Below are positions 1 through 7,566 of a DNA stretch of 20,543 bases, in pieces. The position numbers were made by a program, and so were the translations under genes. Position 1 is the first letter of the stretch. Each line of letters opens with the position of its first letter. Under the pieces are notes generated by a model. The model saw only the letters and a list, made by a program, of their open reading frames with translations. It had not been told where the DNA came from and did not search any database. Source of the DNA: an uncultured Collinsella sp. (GTDB taxonomy: Bacteria > Actinomycetota > Coriobacteriia > Coriobacteriales > Coriobacteriaceae); assembly GCA_900542235.1 (NCBI GenBank), contig UQNB01000034.1, positions 1-20,543 of the forward strand, in the 5' to 3' direction.

Positions 1-21
1 CGCGACGCCGTTATAATCTTC

Positions 22-97
22 TGGTGCCCCCGAGCGGATTCGAACCGTCGACACCCGCTTTAGGAGAGCGGTGCTCTATCCCCTGAGCTACGGAGGC
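22..97 (-). tRNA. tRNA-Arg (anticodon CCU)
   Basis: Read on the minus strand, this is a complete 76-nt cloverleaf with an encoded CCA end at 22-24. The acceptor stem pairs GCCTCCG with CGGGGGC (one G-T pair). The D stem is GCTC/GAGC. The anticodon stem is CCGCT/AGCGG around the loop CTCCTAA, giving anticodon CCT, which reads AGG arginine codons. The T loop is TTCGAAT, with one A-C mismatch in the T stem. A TACACT hexamer at 108-113 on the minus strand is well placed for a -10 box, but no convincing -35 was found. The tRNA 3' end points out of the window, so any element integrated there cannot be seen. Confidence 0.95.
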
Positions 98-177
98 ATG
101 TTGTACTAGTGTAGCAGATTTACACGTTGTGATGCAGCGTGTAGCCACTCTTCGAAGTTGCGGTGGAACAGCCCTCC

Positions 178-377
178 GGAAAGTGCGTCCCACTATCCAG
201 GCAAATTCTGGGTCAGACTTTCCCCATGGGACCTCGCTGGGAAACTGTGTCCCAGAATTTCGACTCGAAACGGGACACGGTTTCCCAAACGGGCCCGTTC
301 CGGAAACTACATCCCGCAATCGGCACTCGAACCGGGATGCACTTTCCCGATCGAGCCTCATGGGAAACCGCGTCCCA
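178..377. repeat. Array of seven alternating-orientation GGGAAA...TCCC units
   Basis: Seven related units of about 16-18 bp with consensus TGGGAAAnnnnnGTCCCA lie at 178-192, 209-226, 238-254, 271-287, 301-316, 333-349 and 361-377. Orientation alternates strictly (+,-,+,-,+,-,+). Unit starts are 28-33 bp apart, and the gaps alternate 16, 11, 16, 13, 16, 11 bp, so the true period is about 60 bp for an inverted pair. Units at 238 and 271 can pair as a 15-bp stem with one mismatch. The array fills most of the space between the tRNA and the DUF956 gene; reading frames across it have no recognisable protein. It resembles a REP/REPIN cluster, but the family is not one I can name. Confidence 0.8.
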
Positions 378-401
378 CTTTAGGGGGGCGCTCTTTAATG
401 G

Positions 402-800
402 CTAGTTGCCTTTGTGGAAAAGGTTCTTGATGACGGAGGGGATGCTCTTGGCGCCCTTGGCCGTCACATCGATAAAGTCGGGCGAACGAACGAGCTTGTC
501 CTCGTCAATGTACTTACGCACCGCGCGAAGCGTTTCCTTGTCATTGCGCGTCGAAAACGTAAAGTGGCCATTCTCTTTGGTAAAGATGGCAAAACGCGTA
601 ATCTTCTTGGTGCCGCGCAAAACCTCGGCGGCAATATAGTCGACCTCGTCCCACGGGATTTGGATATAATCCTCGGGATTACGCTCGTTATAGTACTCAA
701 ACGCCTTATTGCCCACCATCACGTTACCGTGACTGGTAAGCCCCATCAGGCAGGTTGCCGGCGTTGCCAGATCGACCGTGCTGTTCTGAGATTGCGCCAT
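402..800 (-). CDS. DUF956 family protein of mannose-PTS loci (ManO-like)
   Basis: This 132-residue soluble protein matches the DUF956 family, which is usually found at the 3' end of mannose-class PTS operons; a Lactobacillus member is called ManO. Its biochemical role is not settled. Recognisable features are the N-terminal TPATCLMGL segment, the GNVMVGNKAFEYYNE block, the IPWDEVDYIAAEVL block and a basic C terminus. I chose the ATG at 800 because GAGG and GGAGGG lie just upstream. An in-frame GTG at 851 would extend it by 17 residues but lies inside the loop of a terminator hairpin. It is downstream of IID on the same strand and probably expressed partly by read-through. It ends 25 bases from the repeat array. 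Confidence 0.8.
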   Translation of the reverse strand: MAQSQNSTVDLATPATCLMGLTSHGNVMVGNKAFEYYNERNPEDYIQIPWDEVDYIAAEVLRGTKKITRFAIFTKENGHFTFSTRNDKETLRAVRKYIDEDKLVRSPDFIDVTAKGAKSIPSVIKNLFHKGN

Positions 801-818
801 ACGCGCCTCGCCCTCCAA

Positions 819-864
819 TAAAAACAATCGGACCGCATCCAGTGTACCCACCGGGTGCGGTCCG
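819..864 (-). terminator. Intercistronic rho-independent terminator between IID and DUF956 genes
   Basis: On the minus strand a 12-bp stem (arms 853-864 and 829-840, one G-U pair) closes a 12-nt loop and is followed by ATTGTTTTTA. It lies between the IID stop at 921 and the DUF956 start at 800. It would cut most transcripts after the three PTS genes and leave the last gene at a lower level. This is inference from structure; no promoter was identified between the hairpin and the DUF956 start. Confidence 0.8.
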
Positions 865-920
865 TTTCAATGGCTCAAAAGCCCTTGCCTAGCAACTCTC
901 GGTCTTAAGCCGAAGCGTGC

Positions 921-1841
921 TTACATGAAGCCGCAGACGCGACCGATGATGCCGACGGCGAAGAGAGCCAGGATGATGACGATCGGGCTGACCTTCTTCT
1001 TGAGGAGCTTGCAGACCAGAAGGGTCAGGCACACGGCGGCAAGGCCGGGGATGAGCTGATCGAGGTTGGCCTGAAGCGTGGTGACCTTCACCGGGTCGAG
1101 TGCGTTGGCACCGACAGAGCTGTACATCGTCAATGCCTGCTTGATGCCCTCAGAACCGGCGGGCAGGTTGGCCCAGTCGATATAGGCGCCAGCGGACTGC
1201 GTGACCTTGGAGACGACCGGGGTGAAGGAGATGGACACCCAGCGCTCGACCAGGGCGCCGATGATGAACATACCCAGGATGGAAGCACCCTCGGTGACCT
1301 TGCCCATCAGACCGCCGGAGAGGTCCTTGGCGATGGAGGAGCCGACCTTGTAGCCAAACTCCTGCGTGTACCACAGGAAGGCGTAACGGATGATGTTCCA
1401 CGCGAAGAAGAACAGCAGCGGACCGGCGATGCTGCCGGACAGGGCCAGGGAAGCGCCCAGTGCACCCAGAATCGGGCGAAGGGTGAACCAGAAGGCGGGG
1501 TCGCCGACGCCGGCGAGCGGGCCCATCATACCGACCTTGACGCCCTGAATGGCGACGTCGTCAATCGGAGCACCGTTGGCGCGCTCCTCCTCGAGGGCGA
1601 GGGTAACGCCAATGACGGGGGCGGAAACATAGGGGTGGGTGTTATAGAACTCCAGGTGGCGCTTAAGAGCGGCAATCTGGTCATCCTTGCTGGTGTAGAG
1701 CTTCTTGATCGCAGGGATCATTGCGAAGCACCAGCCGCCGTTCTGCATACGCTCGTAGTTCCACGAGCCCTGAAGGAACTGATGACGGAAGCAAACCTTC
1801 TTACGGTCAGCCTTGGTGAGCTGAATCTTGTTCTCTGCCAT
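921..1841 (-). CDS. manZ: PTS mannose/fructose/sorbose family transporter subunit IID
   Basis: This 306-residue protein is the IID membrane subunit of a mannose-class phosphotransferase transporter. With IIC it forms the sugar channel. The N-terminal block FRHQFLQGSWNYERMQNGGW, the FYNTHPY motif and the stretch GVKVGMMGPLAGVGDPAFWF are diagnostic. Hydrophobic segments follow at roughly residues 120-150, 190-205 and in the last 50 residues (PGLAAVCLTLLVC, VIIILALFAVGIIG). Length fits the family. I chose the ATG at 1841: a GGAGGGG site lies 10 nt upstream, whereas the in-frame GTG at 1850 is only 2 nt from it. The IIC stop codon overlaps this ribosome site, so the genes are tightly coupled. The exact sugar cannot be told from sequence; mannose, glucose or another hexose is possible. 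Confidence 0.93.
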   Translation of the reverse strand: MAENKIQLTKADRKKVCFRHQFLQGSWNYERMQNGGWCFAMIPAIKKLYTSKDDQIAALKRHLEFYNTHPYVSAPVIGVTLALEEERANGAPIDDVAIQGVKVGMMGPLAGVGDPAFWFTLRPILGALGASLALSGSIAGPLLFFFAWNIIRYAFLWYTQEFGYKVGSSIAKDLSGGLMGKVTEGASILGMFIIGALVERWVSISFTPVVSKVTQSAGAYIDWANLPAGSEGIKQALTMYSSVGANALDPVKVTTLQANLDQLIPGLAAVCLTLLVCKLLKKKVSPIVIILALFAVGIIGRVCGFM

Positions 1842-1857
1842 ATGTATCACTCCCCTC

Positions 1858-2676
1858 CTACTCGTAATCGTTCAGAATGTCGCCGAGCGGGTCACCGGAG
1901 CCACCGCCCATGCCGCCACCCTGCTTGGCCAGATCCTTAAGGCCAAGGTAGATGAGGGCAAGGGAGATGCCGATGAGGCCAAGGGCGATCAGCGTGAGCT
2001 GAGGGATGGCAGCAAGGACAAAGCCGAGGATGAAGAACGGCCAGGTCTCCTTGGTGGCCATCATGTTGATGACCATGGCGTAACCGACGGAAGCGACCAT
2101 GCCGCCGCCGACAGCCATGCCGCCGGACAGCCAATCGGGCATAGCGTTAAGCGCGTTGGTAACGGCCTCGGCCGGGATGATGCACAGAAGTACTGCCGGG
2201 ATGGCGATACGAACACCCTGCATGAGGATGCCGGCGTACTGCCAACGCTCGATGCCGGCGAAGTCGCCCTTCTCGGCGCAGGCGTCCATGGCGTGAACCA
2301 TAGCGGTAGCCAGGGTACGGCAGATCATGGTCAGGAACAGACCAGCGACCGACAGCGGGACGGCGACGGCGATGGCGGCGGTAACGGCCTTGGCCGAATC
2401 GGTGGCGCCACCGTTGAGGGCGAGCACCATGATGATCGAAGAAGCGACCGAGGCCAGAGCGGCGTCAGGCGCGACGGCGGCGCCGACGTTAGCCCAGCCA
2501 AGGGCCATCATCTGGAGCGAACCGCCCAGGAGGATGCCCTCCTGAAGGTGACCGGTTACGAGACCGATAAGCGTGCATGCCACGAGCGGCTGATGGAACT
2601 GGAACTCATCCAGAATGCCTTCCATACCGGCAAGCAACGCGACAATCGCAACAAGCAGAATAGTGATTGCAGACAT
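1858..2676 (-). CDS. manY: PTS mannose/fructose/sorbose family transporter subunit IIC
   Basis: This 272-residue polytopic membrane protein is the IIC subunit of the mannose-class PTS. It opens with a hydrophobic helix and the ILDEFQFHQPLVACTLIGLVTG motif region typical of ManY/AgaC/SorA proteins, followed by LGGSLQMMALGWANVGAA and several further hydrophobic segments. The C terminus is cytoplasmic and glycine-rich (about residues 250-263). The ATG at 2676 has an AAGGAGGG site 8 nt upstream. Its stop at 1858 lies within the ribosome site of the IID gene, and the IIAB stop is 18 bases before this start, so all three genes should be on one mRNA. Confidence 0.93.
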   Translation of the reverse strand: MSAITILLVAIVALLAGMEGILDEFQFHQPLVACTLIGLVTGHLQEGILLGGSLQMMALGWANVGAAVAPDAALASVASSIIMVLALNGGATDSAKAVTAAIAVAVPLSVAGLFLTMICRTLATAMVHAMDACAEKGDFAGIERWQYAGILMQGVRIAIPAVLLCIIPAEAVTNALNAMPDWLSGGMAVGGGMVASVGYAMVINMMATKETWPFFILGFVLAAIPQLTLIALGLIGISLALIYLGLKDLAKQGGGMGGGSGDPLGDILNDYE

Positions 2677-2694
2677 GTATCGGACCCTCCTTTA

Positions 2695-3684
2695 CTATGC
2701 TTGAGCGGCCAGTTCGGCCTTAGCTTTCTTCAACATGGCGTCGAGATCCTCGGAGGAATCCGAAGGAACCTTGCGGACCTCGAACTTGACGCCCTTGGCC
2801 TTGAGAGCCTCGATGGTCTTGACATCGTCATCGCCCATAGCGACAGCGTTAGTGACGACGACCTTGCCCTTGGAGTGGGCCATGGAACCGATGTTGGCTT
2901 CCTTGATGTCGACGCCGGCCTCGATGGCCCTGAGCAGATCCTGCGGGTTCTCGAACAGCAGCATCGCCTTGGTGTCGCCAAAGCGCGTGTCCTTGACGAC
3001 CTCGGCCATCTTCTTGATAGGCACGACGTTGGCGTGGACTCCCGGAGGGGCAGCCTGCTCGATCATGGTCTTGCGGAGCTCGTCGTGAGCAACGCCGTCG
3101 GAGACCACGATGATGCGGTTGGGGTTGATCTGCTTGGTCCACGTGGTGGCCACCTGACCATGCAGCAGGCGCGTGTCGATACGGACGTGGGCGATCTTGA
3201 TGTGCCCGTCGCCGATCACCGTTCCCGGAGGAATGGCACCCGCAGGAGCAGCGGCGGCCGCAGCCGGCTTCTTCTCCTCGGGCTCCAGAGACTCGGGCTT
3301 GACGCGCACGCCGGCCTTAGCCTCAGTCACGAGATGTTTTGCGATCGCATGTGCAGTGTTCTTTGCGTCAAAGCGCTGCGAATATGCCTCGATGAGCATA
3401 GGCAGGTTGACACCGGTGACGATAGCCCAGGAATCGTGGCCCTCGATGAGCCCGCTGATCTGGTTGAACGGCGTGCCGCCCCACAGATCAACGAGGAAGA
3501 GCACCTGCTCCTGGTCCTCGAAGGAAGCGATTGCCTCCTCGACCTTGGCACGGAAGTCGTCGGGGCCCATGCTCGGCTCGAGCGAGACCACGGCAACAGA
3601 CGGCTGATCGCCAAAGACCATCGAGCCCGTCTGCTTGATTCCAGCCGCCAAGTCACCATGGCTAGCAAGAACAATACTTACCAT
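2695..3684 (-). CDS. manX: PTS mannose-class fused IIA-IIB subunit
   Basis: This 329-residue cytoplasmic protein carries phosphate from HPr to the sugar. The IIA domain (about 1-125) has the active histidine in ASHGDLA at residue 9 and the VDLWGGTPFN motif near 66-75. An alanine/proline linker follows at about 134-154. The IIB domain (about 160-329) has its histidine in DTRLLHGQV at residue 175. Both phosphorylation sites are intact. I chose the ATG at 3684, 7 nt from a GGAGG site; a GTG codon one codon earlier is too close to that site. It is first in the operon, so control of the locus should act in the 3688-4002 region. Fused IIAB is common to E. coli ManX-type systems; many related systems keep the two domains separate. 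Confidence 0.94.
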   Translation of the reverse strand: MVSIVLASHGDLAAGIKQTGSMVFGDQPSVAVVSLEPSMGPDDFRAKVEEAIASFEDQEQVLFLVDLWGGTPFNQISGLIEGHDSWAIVTGVNLPMLIEAYSQRFDAKNTAHAIAKHLVTEAKAGVRVKPESLEPEEKKPAAAAAAPAGAIPPGTVIGDGHIKIAHVRIDTRLLHGQVATTWTKQINPNRIIVVSDGVAHDELRKTMIEQAAPPGVHANVVPIKKMAEVVKDTRFGDTKAMLLFENPQDLLRAIEAGVDIKEANIGSMAHSKGKVVVTNAVAMGDDDVKTIEALKAKGVKFEVRKVPSDSSEDLDAMLKKAKAELAAQA

Positions 3685-3687
3685 CAC

Positions 3688-4002
3688 ATAACCTCCTTTT
3701 TGTCTACGTAATTCCTACACGACAGTTATGGAGTATAGCTGCAAATACAGCAGAATTGTTTGAAAAACTGCAAAAGGTAGCATTATTTGTTTAAACGTCT
3801 TAATTTGTTACAAGTTGATTACATTCCAGCATCATTGGCTGATCTGCCGCTGATAACTGATACCCAACCAATACTTACACGACGGATATGCGCATGCTGT
3901 CATTATTACCGCTTTTAAACAGATGCAAACGTGCTGAGACTGAGGCTATTTCGTTTAAACAGCTATGCCTTGACTAATGGCGAGCGATATGCTCTAGCAA
4001 AG
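3688..4002 (-). promoter_or_regulatory. Upstream region of the mannose PTS operon with a diverged duplication
   Basis: No gene is visible in this AT-richer stretch. Two motif sets recur in the same order: TACACGAC-G--TATG at 3716-3730 and 3876-3890, and GTTTAAAC palindromes at 3789-3796 and 3953-3960, each preceded by TATTT. The repeats are 160 and 164 bp apart, which suggests an old tandem duplication of about 160 bp. A TATACT hexamer on the minus strand (3732-3737) is a candidate -10 box about 50 bases before the start codon, but no good -35 accompanies it. No sigma-54 -24/-12 element was seen. The operon promoter must lie here; the exact site is not resolved. Confidence 0.5.
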
Positions 4003-4085
4003 TAGTTATTGGGGACGTTCTTAAATGGCTAGTCATTGGGGACGTTCTTTTTCGACTAGTCGTTTAAGAACGTCCCCAACGACTA
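4003..4085. repeat. Three-copy TTGGGGACGTTCTT repeat forming a large hairpin
   Basis: Three copies of TAGTnnTTGGGGACGTTCTT lie at 4003-4025 and 4031-4053 (direct) and 4063-4085 (inverted). The first and third form a perfect 17-bp stem (4009-4025 with 4063-4079); the second can pair instead with the third over about 14 bp. CTAGTC/GACTAG inside the loop adds another stem. The cluster begins two bases beyond the hypA stop codon, so it may also act as a 3' end hairpin for hypA. GGGGAC-containing palindromes like this are typical of REP elements moved by RAYT transposases; that assignment is inference. Confidence 0.75.
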
Positions 4086-4087
4086 AG

Positions 4088-4507
4088 TTAGGCGATGTGG
4101 AGGGGGTTGGCGGCGTCGACGGCATCGGATAGGCCGTCGGGGGCAGCGTCTGTCGGGTCCTCGTCGGGGGTCTCGATCTGCTTGATCATGACCTCCTGGC
4201 CCTGCAGCAGATAGGTCTCGCCGCTACCGCAATGGGGGCAGGTCTTGCCGTGCTCGACCGTCGCGTAGTCGCAGCCGCACGCCTCGCAATGCGTCACGGC
4301 CTCGACAGGCTCCACAATAAGCTCCGCGCCCTGCGTGATAGGCTTTTTATCTGCCGCCCAGCGCCAAGCATCAAGCAGCAGATCGGGAACGACGCCCGAG
4401 ACCTCGCCCAGGAGCAGCGTCACGTTCGAAACGCGACTCACGCCATTGGCGCGCGCCACATTCTCGACATCGCGAATGATGTGATAGACGATTCCTAATT
4501 CATGCAC
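4088..4507 (-). CDS. hypA: Hydrogenase/urease nickel incorporation protein HypA
   Basis: HypA delivers nickel during maturation of NiFe hydrogenases, working with HypB. The protein begins MHELGIV, with the nickel-binding His2 conserved. The zinc site is intact: C74-x2-C77 and C90-x2-C93. The GTG start at 4507 is chosen because it preserves the MHE terminus; a weak GGAAG lies 5 nt upstream. At 139 residues it is about 25 longer than usual, owing to an acidic, proline-containing tail after residue 112. No hypB, hypC-F or hydrogenase gene is in the window. The upstream oxidoreductase gene is on the same strand, 190 bases away with three hairpins between, so co-transcription is possible but unproven. 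Confidence 0.92.
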   Translation of the reverse strand: MHELGIVYHIIRDVENVARANGVSRVSNVTLLLGEVSGVVPDLLLDAWRWAADKKPITQGAELIVEPVEAVTHCEACGCDYATVEHGKTCPHCGSGETYLLQGQEVMIKQIETPDEDPTDAAPDGLSDAVDAANPLHIA

Positions 4508-4515
4508 TTTTTCTT

Positions 4516-4613
4516 CCGCCGTTCTAACGAACGGCGGTCGACTTGACGCTGCGCGAGCCCCAGACGGACGATCTGCCTTTCAATCGTCGGGCATGGGCAA
4601 AAGCCCTATGCCC
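4516..4613 (-). promoter_or_regulatory. Three hairpins in the hypA leader
   Basis: The gap between the oxidoreductase gene and hypA holds three successive inverted repeats. They are GGGCAT-GGGC against GCCC-T-ATGCCC at 4589-4613 (one bulged base), GACGAT/ATCGTC at 4567-4588, and a perfect 9-bp CCGCCGTTC/GAACGGCGG stem with a 4-nt loop at 4516-4537. The last one ends only a few bases before the weak hypA ribosome site. None is followed by a U-run on the minus strand, so they are poor terminators. They may influence mRNA processing or hypA translation. Confidence 0.4.
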
Positions 4614-4697
4614 TCCTCTTTCAAGGCACCTCGCCACGCCTGGGACTCGCTCGCTGTCCAACCGTTCTCTGCGCCGTTCTCTTGTTTGTTGCGTTTT

Positions 4698-7475
4698 TTA
4701 TTTCTTCCCAAATTTGATTTTGATCGCACGCTTCAAAGCGTACTTGCCCAGGCTGGGGAGCTTTTGCTCGTATTTGACCATCGTGGAGCACTCGGGGCGA
4801 TCGCGATCCAGATGGATGGCATCGAACGCGCACTTGGTGGTGCACAGGCCGCAGCCGATACACTTGTTGGGGTCGACGATCGAGGCGCCGCAGCCCAGGC
4901 AACGGGCGGTCTCGGCGCGCACCTGCTCTTCGGTAAAGGTCTCGACGTACTCGCTAAACGGCGCGGCCTTCTCGCGCTCGCGGTCCACATGGGCAACCTC
5001 GCGGCTCGCGTTGTCGTAGCTCTCAATTACAACATCGTCGCGGTCAAGCGCGGTGTAGCGGCGCTGGTTGCGGCCGATGGTGAGCGTGGACCCCGGCTGC
5101 ACAAAGCGATGGATGGACACGGCGGCCTCGTGGCCGGCGGCGATGGCATCGATGGCAAAACTCGGACCGGTGTAGACGTCGCCGCCCACAAAGATGTCTG
5201 GCTCGGCGGTCTGGTAGGTCTGAGGATCGGCAAGGGCACCCTGACCGCGGCCAAGCTCCACCTTGGAGCCAGCCAGCAGGTCGCCCCACACAATGGACTG
5301 GCCAATCGACATGACGACACGGTCGGCATCGACACGACGCAGATCGTTCTCATCGTACTCGGGCGCAAAACGGCCCTCGTCGTCAAAGACACGCGTGCAG
5401 CGCTTGAAGGTGATGCCGCGCACATGACCGGCCTCGTCCAGGTGAACCTCCTTGGGGCCCCAACCGCAGCTGATGTGCACGCCGTCCTCGATGGCCTCGC
5501 GACGCTCCTCCTCGCTGGCGGGCATCTGGGCCTCACTCTCCAGGCAGAACATCTCAACGTGCTCAGAGCCCAGACGGCAGGCGTTGCGCGCGACATCGAT
5601 AGCAACGTTGCCGCCGCCCACCACAATGGTGCGGCCGGGCAGCGCGTCGATCTTGCCGCTGTTAACCTCGCGAAGGAAGTCGACGGCCACGGTCACGTCC
5701 CCGGCATCCTCGCCCGGAATGCCGGCAAGGCGGCCGCCCTGGCAGCCAATGGCAACGTAGAAGGCCTTAAAGCCCTGCGCGCGCAGCTCGTCGAGCGTCA
5801 CGTCGCGACCGACTTCCACGCCATAGCGGAACTCGGCACCCATCAGGCGAATAACCTCGACCTCGGCCTCGATAACATCCTTCTGCAGCTTAAAGCTGGG
5901 AATGCCATAGGTGAGCATGCCGCCCGGGCGCTCGTTTTTCTCGAACACGACGGGCTTGTAGCCCTTCTCGGCCAGGTAGAAAGCGCAGGACAGACCGGCC
6001 GGGCCGGCACCGATGATGGCGATCTTCTGGTCGAAGCCGCCGGCACGCGTCGGCGTCACCACGGGCGGGACATAGCGAGTCGCGGCGTCCAGATCGCGCT
6101 GGGCGATAAACTTCTTGACCTCGTCGATGGCCACGGCCTCGTCCACGCGACCGCGGGTGCAGGCATCCTCACAGCGGCGGTTGCACACACGGCCGCAGAT
6201 AGCGGGCAACGGGTTCTCGCGCTTGATGAGCGCCAACGCCTCGTCATAGCGACCCTGCGCCGCGAGCTTCAAATAGCCCTGAACGGCAACATGCGCGGGG
6301 CAGGCCGTCTTGCAGGGAGCGGTGCCGGACTCATGCGTCTCGATGCGGTTGTCGTTGCGGTAGTTGGGCGACCACTCGGTGTGGTCCCACTTGGTGGCAT
6401 CGGGCAGCTCCTGACGCGGATACTCGGGCACCTGTCCGCCGGCCTTTTTGCTGCAGAGCTTCTGGCCGAGCTTGGCTGCACCAGCCGGGCACACCTCAAC
6501 GCAGCGACCGCAGGCCACGCACTTGTCCTTCTCGACCTTGGCGACATAGGCCGAGCGCGACAGGTTGGGTGTGTTGAACAGCTGCGAGGTGCGCAGGGCG
6601 TAGCACACGTTAACGTTGCAGTTGCAGATGGCGAAAATCTTGTTCTCGCCGTCAATGTTGGTGATCTGGTGCACAAAGCCGTTGTCCTCGGCCTGGCGCA
6701 AGATGTCGTAAACCTCATCGCGGGTCACGTAATGGCCACGATCGGTCTCGACCACGTAGTCGGCCATATCGCCCACGGCGATGCACCAATCTGCCGGGTC
6801 GTCGGCGCAGCCCTCACCCATCACGCGACGGCTCGCGCGGCAGCTGCAGGTGCTAGCGGCATACTTACCTTCGTATTTGTCGAGCCAATGCTCGATATGC
6901 TCGATCGGCACCGAGATGCTCGCGGCATCGATGGCCTTCTCGACCGGAATGACATGCATGCCGATGCCGGCACCGCCGGGCGGCACCATCGGCGTGGCCT
7001 TGGACAGCGGTCCCTTGGACGCCTGCTCAAAGAACTTGGCATAGACCGGATGCTCCTCGAGCTGGCTCACGCGCATGTTGAGGAACTCGGCGGAACCCGG
7101 CACCAGCATGGGCAGCACCCACTGCTTGGCGCGCTCGGGGTTTTCCCAGTTGTACTCGAGCAGACCCGTGTAGCTCATGTCGTCGAGCATTTTTTCGATA
7201 TCGGCCTCGGGCATGCCGGTGAGCTTGACCATCTCGGGCAGCGTATAGGGACGGCGCATCTTCATCTTGCAGAGCACTTCGGCCTGCTCGTCGGTTGCGG
7301 CCTCGGCAAACGACCAGTACTCGTAGCCCAGCAGCTCGTCGCGGTGCAGCAGGCGGTTGGTGCAGTGCTCACACAGTTTGACGATGGCCTCGCGCGGATG
7401 CTCCGGTATCGGCGGCACGAACTCCGCGCCGATATCGGGCTCGGTATAGCTAATCCCCGGTCCGTTGAGAATCAT
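4698..7475 (-). CDS. Multidomain Fe-S / FAD / NAD(P)-dependent oxidoreductase
   Basis: This 925-residue protein joins several redox modules. Residues 1-200 have a CEHC pair and a helical, possibly winged-helix-like segment. A Cys-rich stretch follows (CSC near 210-212, CNCNVNVC near 284-291). Next is a ferredoxin motif C-x2-C-x2-C-x3-C at 319-329. A GltD/DPYD-type Fe-S domain follows (C388, C392, C427, C431, C435, C439). The flavin domain has IIGAGPAG at 487-494, the NAD(P) domain VVGGGNVAID at 618-627, and the FAD domain closes with VGGDV near 763-767. A C-terminal ferredoxin-like module has C859, C862, C872, C875, C878 and C882. The protein is soluble; partner and substrate are unknown. The ATG at 7475 follows AAGGGA; a GTG seven codons earlier is possible. 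It is divergent from the TetR gene across two operator-like palindromes. Confidence 0.85.
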   Translation of the reverse strand: MILNGPGISYTEPDIGAEFVPPIPEHPREAIVKLCEHCTNRLLHRDELLGYEYWSFAEAATDEQAEVLCKMKMRRPYTLPEMVKLTGMPEADIEKMLDDMSYTGLLEYNWENPERAKQWVLPMLVPGSAEFLNMRVSQLEEHPVYAKFFEQASKGPLSKATPMVPPGGAGIGMHVIPVEKAIDAASISVPIEHIEHWLDKYEGKYAASTCSCRASRRVMGEGCADDPADWCIAVGDMADYVVETDRGHYVTRDEVYDILRQAEDNGFVHQITNIDGENKIFAICNCNVNVCYALRTSQLFNTPNLSRSAYVAKVEKDKCVACGRCVEVCPAGAAKLGQKLCSKKAGGQVPEYPRQELPDATKWDHTEWSPNYRNDNRIETHESGTAPCKTACPAHVAVQGYLKLAAQGRYDEALALIKRENPLPAICGRVCNRRCEDACTRGRVDEAVAIDEVKKFIAQRDLDAATRYVPPVVTPTRAGGFDQKIAIIGAGPAGLSCAFYLAEKGYKPVVFEKNERPGGMLTYGIPSFKLQKDVIEAEVEVIRLMGAEFRYGVEVGRDVTLDELRAQGFKAFYVAIGCQGGRLAGIPGEDAGDVTVAVDFLREVNSGKIDALPGRTIVVGGGNVAIDVARNACRLGSEHVEMFCLESEAQMPASEEERREAIEDGVHISCGWGPKEVHLDEAGHVRGITFKRCTRVFDDEGRFAPEYDENDLRRVDADRVVMSIGQSIVWGDLLAGSKVELGRGQGALADPQTYQTAEPDIFVGGDVYTGPSFAIDAIAAGHEAAVSIHRFVQPGSTLTIGRNQRRYTALDRDDVVIESYDNASREVAHVDREREKAAPFSEYVETFTEEQVRAETARCLGCGASIVDPNKCIGCGLCTTKCAFDAIHLDRDRPECSTMVKYEQKLPSLGKYALKRAIKIKFGKK

Positions 7476-7566
7476 AGTCGTCCCTTCTCTTGCCACAGCC
7501 CGGCGAGACCGCGGCGCCCCTCTTTGTACGGGTTCGACATGCCCCCATGCCGTTCACCCGCTATTG

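Noticed and set aside
11..361. Open frames in both directions through the region next to the tRNA
   Set aside because: They run through the tRNA or the palindromic array, and their residues simply reflect the repeated units.
801..851. Upstream GTG start extending the DUF956 protein
   Set aside because: The codon lies inside the loop of the terminator hairpin; the ATG at 800 has a proper ribosome site and begins at the conserved family N terminus.
1828..3711. A 627-codon open frame on the plus strand across the PTS genes
   Set aside because: It overlaps three well-supported minus-strand genes and its translation is low-complexity and rich in Asp, Gly and His, with no family resemblance.
3688..4002. 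Sigma-54 promoter as seen in LevR-controlled mannose operons
   Set aside because: No GG-N10-GC element with suitable flanks was found, and no LevR-type activator gene is in the window.
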